A DNA stretch of 11,680 bases, taken from Hyphochytrium catenoides. Its lineage: Eukaryota; Sar; Hyphochytriomycetes; Hyphochytriales; Hyphochytriaceae. This document shows, one piece after another, positions 7,082 through 11,680 of this stretch. The position numbers were made by a program, and so were the translations under genes. A model generated the notes under the pieces. That model was not told the origin of the DNA and did not search any database. It was given only the letters and a program-made list of their open reading frames with translations. How positions within the stretch are numbered: the stretch's first letter is position 1; every line of letters starts with the position of its first letter. Where the stretch lies: contig FLMG01004130.1 of the NCBI GenBank assembly GCA_900088475.1, forward strand, positions 38,708-50,387. Reading direction: 5' to 3'.

Positions 7082-10000
7082 TTAGGCCATCACGGGCAAT
7101 GCTTCGTCTTGCCCCGTCCCTCCTTGCTGGACGATAAGCCGTTGTAGGGAAGAAGCAACCCGTCGCATCGCCCGGATCTGCGAAAGAGGATCCTGCACCT
7201 CTGATGTACGCTTCAGCTCCTGAAATTGAAAAGCCACCAGAAGGAGGATGAGTGTTAGGCGTCTTCCAAGGTATGTGGAGAGAGTCTGAGGATTGGATTG
7301 GAAACGGACAAACAAAAAAAGTAGTTGGGTAAGCGAGAAATGCTATCAATGGGCCGGAGAGTACGCAGGAGATGGGCGAGAGAGAGAGGAAAAGGCCTCG
7401 AAAGCGTGAGACGCTAACCTCTGAGAGCTGCTTTATCTGGCCCGGGACATCCCAAAGGAAGAAAGAGGTCAAATCCATAGAAGCCATATCAAGCTCCTGA
7501 AGCACTTGACCAGCACTGGGCCTGGCATTGTAGCGGAGAAGAGAGGAGAGGAGAAGGCATAGACGCTACTAAGTCACGTTTTAAAGCTGTAGAAAGGACA
7601 TATAACGAGCAGAAGTATTCTGTAGATGCTCTGGGGCTTCAAGGTGGGCATCGGGAAACAGAGCAACTGCAAGATTAGCAGATAAAATGTGGATTCCTTA
7701 CCGATCTAGCGGGTCCGGCGCGCTCATACTCAGCATCAGAGCCGTCTCCGCAGGATATCGACGACTGAGCTTCTGTGGGATAATTCCATGCCTGCAGTGC
7801 CAAGAGCTGAGCGCTTAGCGAAAAAATTCGGGAGGCAATGGAGATGCAAGGAGGCAGAAACTGACGAACTTGGTAGTGTTGAGGGAAAAGAGTAGGCGAT
7901 AGAGAGACAGCTTTGGCACTGCATAGCAAGAGGGAAGAGACACTGACCTTACTCCCATTAAGACCTGGACTCTCTCCATCATAGTGGTGAAAGGACAACA
8001 GAGCTCCAGGAGAATCACGCCTAACGCAAAGATGTCCGACTACCGAGCCCATGATGCCATAGAAGAGCAGTGTGAGAGACTGGTAGGGAGTGCTAACTGC
8101 GAAAACTAGCCTAATAATGAGATGAATGGAGAAGATTTATAGGATAAAGAAGGAGGAAGCAAGGAGCGAAAGCAAAACGCAATGAAAGATTATTGTCCCA
8201 CCTTCTGCGCAAACTCGACTGGGTCCAGCACTACTCTTGGCCTTTTTCTGCTTCCCAGTTGCTCAGGAGAAGCGTATAAGTACGTTCCTAGCTCTGTTGT
8301 CTGTGTCGTGGCTGGGGGCGAAGGGTCCTCTCCTTCCTTCCCTGAAGCCTTCGGGCCTAGAGCCACAGAGGACGATACCTCATTAAGATCTTTGGCCAAG
8401 CCAAAATCACCAATGATTGCCCTGTTGCCCTGCGATGATCGTACCAGAGGATATGTTAAAAAACAGAGAAGACAAGGTAGTAGGGAGGAGGATTGGACGA
8501 AGCACGAACGAAGACATTAGCAGATAAGAAGAGAGCAAGGGCTGAACAAGGAGTGAGCAAGGACGGCCAGCGCCTGCCAGTCACAAGAGAAAAGAGGGAA
8601 TCCTAGCAGCGCTTCCATATCTTTAAACGGTACCTGAAGGAAGACATTATCTGGCTTCAAATCCCGGTGTACTATCCCCGCGCCATGGATGTGATGCACA
8701 CCTAAATTGGACAGTCACGAGTATCAGCTACGCCGAACAGAAGCACGTGGAGATCCAAGGCGTACATGTAGGCGAGAAGCCGGCACGCAGAGAACAAGGT
8801 CCAGGGCGACCGGGAAAGAATTTCTTTACACCTCAGACAAGGGAAAAAAGCGAAGACAAAGGACTAGAAAGAGGGGGTTGACGAGCAAGGGTGAAGGAGA
8901 GAATGGATGGCTCGTTTCAAAAACCGTAAAGAGTCACACCTTGACAGATTTGTCTGAATAGCGCCATGGCTTCTGAATGCGTCTCTTGCTGGAAATGCTC
9001 CTCTCTCCCTCTCGCGGTATTCCAGCGTCCAAGGTGCGAGGTCAGAGTGATGTCAACGTCGTGCTTGGGATCCTGCACTAGCTCCATTTGCACGAACAGT
9101 CTCAGATTCTCTCCTGCCAAATGACTCTGCTTTTCCATCCCTTCCCTAGTGCTCTCTCTTGCGGCAATTGAGGCAGACGATGTGGCCCTGGAGCTCTCGT
9201 TGACCGAATACTGGGCAGGAGTGTATGAAGATTGGGACGAAGAGACAGAGAGCAACGTTCTCCCACTCCTGACCTCATCTTCAGTGAGAAGGAGAGATGA
9301 GGAAGAGGTCGAAGAAGGGAGAGACGAGAGAGCCGGGTATGCTGGGTCCTTCTCAATCCAAGCTGCGTGATATCTCAGTATATTGCGGTGCGGAGGGATG
9401 CGAGCCATGGCCTGAACCTCTCTTAGCACCTTCGGAAGCCATTCGGCGGTTGCGTTCGAGGCGAGGACGATGTACAATGACACCGACAAATGAGATGGAG
9501 GAATGACGTGCGAGGAGAAAAAGAAATGGAGGGAGAAAGAGAGGCAAAGACCCGAGAGAGAAAAGAGAGAGAGAAGATCGTCAGATTCTACAAGGAAGGA
9601 AAGGGAGAAAGACCATGAAAATCGAAGAAGCAGATGTAGCTCGAAGGGTCACCTTTTTGAGTCCTGCAGCAAGCGACTTGTTCGACGATCTGTGACTGTT
9701 GTTGCAGGGGATAATCACTTTCTTCATCGCGTAGGACTGGCCATCCCAGCGGTTGACAGCTTCAAATACCTTGCCTTGTCCTCCGGATCCTGTCAAACAA
9801 CGAATAAGGTATAGCAGACGAGAGGACGAATGAGCGGCAAGGGCAGGACAGAGGTTACAAAAGTATTGCGTCATGACAAAAGGCTCATTTTAGACGTGAG
9901 AGGGCACCGACTCATAGCATTGGAAGGCGAGAGAGACGGAGAAAGAAGAGAGATAGACCCAACGCAAAAGATCTAGAGACAGAGCGCAGAGATAAGCAAC

Positions 10001-10620
10001 CCCAGAGATAGAGGGAGGGTAGTATGGAGACACCAGGCATCCCAGGAGGTGTATAAGGTCAGCTCGTGAGAGAATTGGAAGAGAAAGAGAGAGAAAATGA
10101 GACTAACCAATTTGCCTGATCTCTTCGAAGTCTCGCTCATAGCGCGACGTGCTTGCCAGCGCAGATAAACTGGAGACTGCGTCTACCCTATCTTCTCTGT
10201 CCGTAGCCAACGCTGTCCCATCGGTCTTCTGCTCTCTTCTCCCCCTAACACCTGATAGTGTTTCTCTCTTTCCTTCTGTATCGTTCTTCCTTTGTCCGTC
10301 ATCCTTAGTCTCCTTGTCCTGCCTATGCTCCTCTCTATCTCTCTCTTCACCCGGTTGAACCCGAGCCTGTTCTAATCTTAGCCGTGATTGCAGGGAGAGA
10401 GAGAGAGATGAACCTGCAGCGTTCTTCCGGCCTCTGCCTTCTGCTAACCTGTCTCGCTCTTCTTTCTGAGGAGAAGGACGAGCAGAAACTGCTCCCTTCT
10501 TCCCAGACGATGACTCTTCGCTTGCTGCTGAGGAGACAAAGTAACCGATAAAAGGATTTCTCTTGTCCACCAGTGACGATGCCTCGCCCTCGACCACGAC
10601 ATGCTTGCCCGTCACCGCGT
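7082..10620 (-). CDS. HRI-like eIF2-alpha kinase (5' end unresolved)
   Basis: This is a Ser/Thr kinase of the eIF2-alpha kinase family, which phosphorylates translation initiation factor eIF2-alpha under stress. Nine exons join in phase on the - strand: 10620-10108, 9789-9653, 9429-8940, 8701-8634, 8429-8202, 8039-7948, 7791-7702, 7521-7419 and 7219-7082 (TAA at 7084-7082), about 619 residues. In order they give: TSRYERDFEEIRQIG; the Gly loop GSGGQGKVF; the VAIK-type lysine in YAMKKV; the helix C Glu in VLREVQAMARIPPHRNILRY followed by HAAWIE; an ~80-residue Ser-rich insert; LFVQMEL; HRDLKPDNVFL; GDFGLAKD; activation loop TTQTTELGTYLYASPEQL; SDIFALGVILLELCCPF; TTMMERVQVLMGVR; RPSA; and a short helical tail. 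GTYLYASPEQL and TSRY..DFEE resemble HRI (EIF2AK1) more than PERK or GCN2. The ~160 residues before the kinase domain are charged and low in complexity. No RWD or HisRS-like domain is seen, which argues against GCN2. Confidence 0.9.
8940..9429 (-). other. Kinase exon with helix C, HAAWIE signature and Ser-rich insert
   Basis: This is the largest core exon (163 codons plus 1 nt). It opens directly on VLREVQAMA, with the conserved Glu that pairs with the catalytic Lys, then RYHAAWIE, a signature of PEK/HRI-type kinases. About 80 residues rich in Ser, Thr and charged side chains follow, then LFVQMELVQ and LFRQICQG. The insert sits between beta strands 4 and 5, where eIF2-alpha kinases typically carry a variable insert; human HRI has a longer one. 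The exon ends CAAG|GTGTGA in phase 1. Confidence 0.9.
9430..9652 (-). other. Kinase intron with long AG-free 3' portion
   Basis: The donor is AAG|GTGACC after ...LAAGLKK and the acceptor is CTTCCGAAG|GTG before VLREVQ, phase 0 on both sides, which restores the expected kinase spacing between the beta3 lysine and helix C. The acceptor-proximal pyrimidine tract is poor. Going upstream from the acceptor there is no AG on the sense strand for ~155 nt, until about 9588. A branch-point-like CTGAC lies at about 9584-9580. Confidence 0.85.
9511..9612. repeat. GA-rich tract on + (CT-rich on the sense strand of the kinase gene)
   Basis: This degenerate purine-rich stretch on the + strand lies inside the kinase intron 9430-9652, so it reads as polypyrimidine in the kinase transcript. 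It probably contributes the distal pyrimidine tract of that intron. Confidence 0.8.
10108..10620 (-). other. Kinase N-terminal linker exon, charged and low complexity
   Basis: This exon encodes 170 codons plus split codons. It starts after CTAACCCAG| with AVTGKHVVVEGEASSLVDKR, runs through Ser-, Arg-, Glu- and Lys-rich low-complexity sequence, and ends in TSRYERDFEEIRQIG at donor TTG|GTTAGT, phase 1. The last ~20 residues match the HRI region just before the Gly-rich loop. A further small intron inside it (around 10330-10440, where the sense strand has a CT tract) cannot be excluded, because the frame stays open throughout. Confidence 0.7.
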
Positions 10621-10656
10621 CTGGGTTAGAGGTATGTGAGCATGTGCGTGTGTGAT

Positions 10657-10698
10657 TGAGAGAGGGAGAGAGAAAGAGAGAGAAAGAAAGAAGTGGAG
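10657..10698. repeat. GA repeat upstream of the kinase linker exon
   Basis: These are GA-type repeats on the + strand immediately 5' (sense) of the exon at 10620. On the transcript they form the pyrimidine tract of the presumed intron ending at CCCAG 10621. Confidence 0.85.
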
Positions 10699-10909
10699 CA
10701 GCCGGCACAGGCGGCCAAGTAGAAAGACAAAGCGATTTTAACAGCAAAGAACAAAGCCTCATCGCGGCGCCCGCGCCGAAGAGAGAAAAAAAGAGAGGGA
10801 GAGAATAAGAAAGAGAGGGCAAGACACTGAATCTCAAAAGTCCGGAAGAGGCAGAAAGGAAAGAAGGAGAAATCTCAAGGGAAGGAAGAAGAGGACCCAT
10901 GGGACGTAC

Positions 10910-10963
10910 CTAGGAGCAGCGACACGACCAGAGGAGAGGGAGACACCTGATACCCTGAGGCGC
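10910..10963 (-). other. Tentative additional kinase exon (17 codons)
   Basis: Bounded by TTGGATAG| and the strong donor CTAG|GTACGT, this 54-nt segment reads ASGYQVSPSPLVVSLLL. It is phase 1 at both ends, so it joins the exon at 10620 without a frame break (completing a GAC codon) and could accept the tentative exon at 11342. The PLVVSLLL run faintly recalls the LLLVSLLEHL segment of the HRI N-terminal domain, but it is too short to prove homology. It could also be untranslated or intronic. Confidence 0.35.
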
Positions 10964-11039
10964 CTATCCAAAGGAAGCCAACAAAGAGTGCGGCATTCCA
11001 TCCAGAACGAGAGACACAAGAGTGTGTGTGTGAGTGAAA

Positions 11040-11040
<1 letters not shown>

Positions 11041-11093
<53 letters not shown>

Positions 11094-11094
11094 G
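11041..11094. repeat. (GA)n microsatellite
   Basis: This is a nearly perfect AG dinucleotide run of about 19 units (11052-11089) with short imperfect flanks. It is the cleanest simple repeat in the window and likely length-polymorphic. It lies upstream (sense) of the tentative 54-nt kinase exon, where it would read as a pyrimidine tract. Confidence 0.95.
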
Positions 11095-11280
11095 GGTGGG
11101 AATAAGAAAAAAGAGGAGACACGGAGTTGGTTAGAAAGAAAGAGAGCAAAGGAACAGCGCCACAAGAACGAAGACTTGTCTCCGGCTGGTCAAACCTCTA
11201 TCTCGTTAACTTCCGCTGACTTTCTAGATCTACTACCACCTTTGCCGCCGTGTGTCTACCTGGCCGTCTCTTCCTTGCGC
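11095..11280. other. No supported gene
   Basis: The region between the GA microsatellite and the CT tract at 11281 contains only short overlapping frames on both strands. A - strand peptide ending VVVDLESQRKLTR (about 11198-11240) looks protein-like but has no recognisable boundaries or family, so I do not call it. Confidence 0.4.
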
Positions 11281-11326
11281 TCTCACTCACTCTATCGCTT
11301 TCTTTCTCTTTCTCTCTCTCTCTGTG
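11281..11326. repeat. CT-rich tract
   Basis: This is a pyrimidine-rich run on the + strand with a (TC)n core. Unlike the other repeats over the kinase locus it is pyrimidine on +, which would suit a + strand transcript starting near the right edge or the 5' leader of a - strand transcript. Confidence 0.8.
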
Positions 11327-11341
11327 TCTGGCTGCGTTTAC

Positions 11342-11498
11342 CTTCTTTCCCATGCCGGAGCCCTCTCTTTCCTCCAGGGACCTGAGAATCTTCAAAAAGA
11401 TCGCCGATGAATGGACTGGCCAAGTTCTTGAATCTCTCCGCCCCGACCACCACCATCGGCTGGTTAGCCAAAGACTTCACAATGCCCGCGGACTGCAT
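11342..11498 (-). other. Tentative first or N-terminal kinase exon
   Basis: A - strand frame starts ATG at 11498, right after a sense-strand CT tract and CTGTTTCTGGAG. It encodes 52 residues starting MQSAGIVKSLANQPMVVVGA and ends at a good donor, AAGAAG|GTAAAC, in phase 1. That phase fits the tentative exon 10963-10910. If all joins hold, the kinase would be about 689 residues. The opposite strand is equally open here, so the assignment is uncertain; it may also be internal to a longer 5' part outside the window. Confidence 0.35.
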
Positions 11499-11680
11499 GG
11501 CTCCAGAAACAGCAGAGAGAGAGGAAGAGAGAGAGAGAGAGAGATGGGGGGAGAGAGGGAGGAACGCGGCAGCAATTGTGCTGAAAGGTGCTGGTTCCTC
11601 TGAGTCTAGGTCCTATGCGGCGAAGAGCGAAGCAAGGGAAGAGCCTTCTCGAATCATCGCCACTCCCTGCAGTAACAGGA
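11407..11680 (+). other. Open frame running off the right edge (possible divergent gene)
   Basis: A + strand frame opens with ATG at 11407 and stays open to the window end (91 codons, no stop). It begins MNGLAKFLNLSAPTTTIGWL, passes through a Glu/Arg-rich repeat translation and ends in a mixed, protein-like stretch. It overlaps the tentative - strand exon, so at most one of the two is likely real. I recognise no family, and no splice or promoter signal decides it. Confidence 0.3.
11514..11560. repeat. GA-rich tract near right edge
   Basis: GAGA-type repeat on the + strand, about 20 nt upstream (in - strand sense) of the ATG at 11498. It would be a pyrimidine tract for a - strand acceptor or leader, or Glu/Arg codons for the + strand open frame. 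Confidence 0.85.

Noticed and set aside
7023-7418. Continuation of the kinase frame past RPSA...IKQLSE to a stop near 7023
   Set aside because: A GT donor follows LSE, and the frame resumes at an acceptor (TTTCAG) at 7220 with a helical tail, ELKRTSEVQDPLSQI, resembling the coiled C-terminus of HRI. The read-through sequence is hydrophobic and low in complexity.
8182-8961. Plus-strand open frames across the kinase exons (for example 8182-8520, 8707-8961)
   Set aside because: They are antisense to exons with full kinase motifs and span kinase introns; they have no domains of their own.
7082-10620. Assignment of the kinase to GCN2
   Set aside because: No HisRS-like or ribosome-binding region follows the kinase domain, which ends ~80 residues after RPSA, and GTYLYASPEQL fits HRI/PERK better than GCN2.
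10834-11165. Long Ser/Leu-repeat - strand frames across the (GA)n microsatellite, including a hydrophobic WNAALFVGFLWIGASG segment
   Set aside because: Most of the length is repeat translation in two frames. Only the part after the TTGGATAG acceptor is kept, as a tentative 17-codon exon; a transmembrane call is not supported.

Overview
The window is nuclear DNA from a unicellular eukaryote that very probably builds a cilium or flagellum. It shows spliceosomal introns of about 130-460 nt, a standard genetic code (Trp as TGG, stops as TAA, no in-frame TGA inside recognised exons), moderate GC and abundant (CT)n/(GA)n simple repeats. Nothing here fixes the lineage. An alga or other protist is my guess, and I will not name a genus.

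Two multi-exon genes lie tail to tail. On the + strand, 640-6482 encodes IFT144/WDR19, the IFT-A subunit of intraflagellar transport. I resolve seven exons and 1376 residues: a double WD40 propeller, a TPR-like solenoid and a C-terminal Cys-rich zinc-binding tail. The first exon is 3063 nt long and all six introns sit in the 3' part. One intron has no stop and a length divisible by 3, so it is hidden inside a long open frame. Another appears to use a GC-AG donor/acceptor pair.

On the - strand, from about 10620 (possibly 11498) down to 7082, is an eIF2-alpha kinase. Nine exons join in phase and carry every catalytic motif. The closest family resemblance is to HRI (EIF2AK1). Its 5' end is unresolved; two further small exons at 10910-10963 and 11342-11498 are phase-compatible but tentative.

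The remaining sequence is as follows. Positions 1-158 are a CT-rich microsatellite. Positions 159-639 are the IFT144 upstream region, with short upstream ORFs and a coding-like helical segment. Positions 6483-7081 are the convergent intergenic stretch, with no supported gene. Positions 10964-11680 are repeat-rich, and the last ~300 nt look coding on both strands.

The genes do not form a functional system: one acts in ciliary trafficking and the other in translational stress control. I found no mobile element, CRISPR array, tRNA or rRNA. I see no clearly novel system; the points worth a second look are the splicing oddities, the altered HRI Cys-Pro position and the unresolved coding-like segments at both ends.
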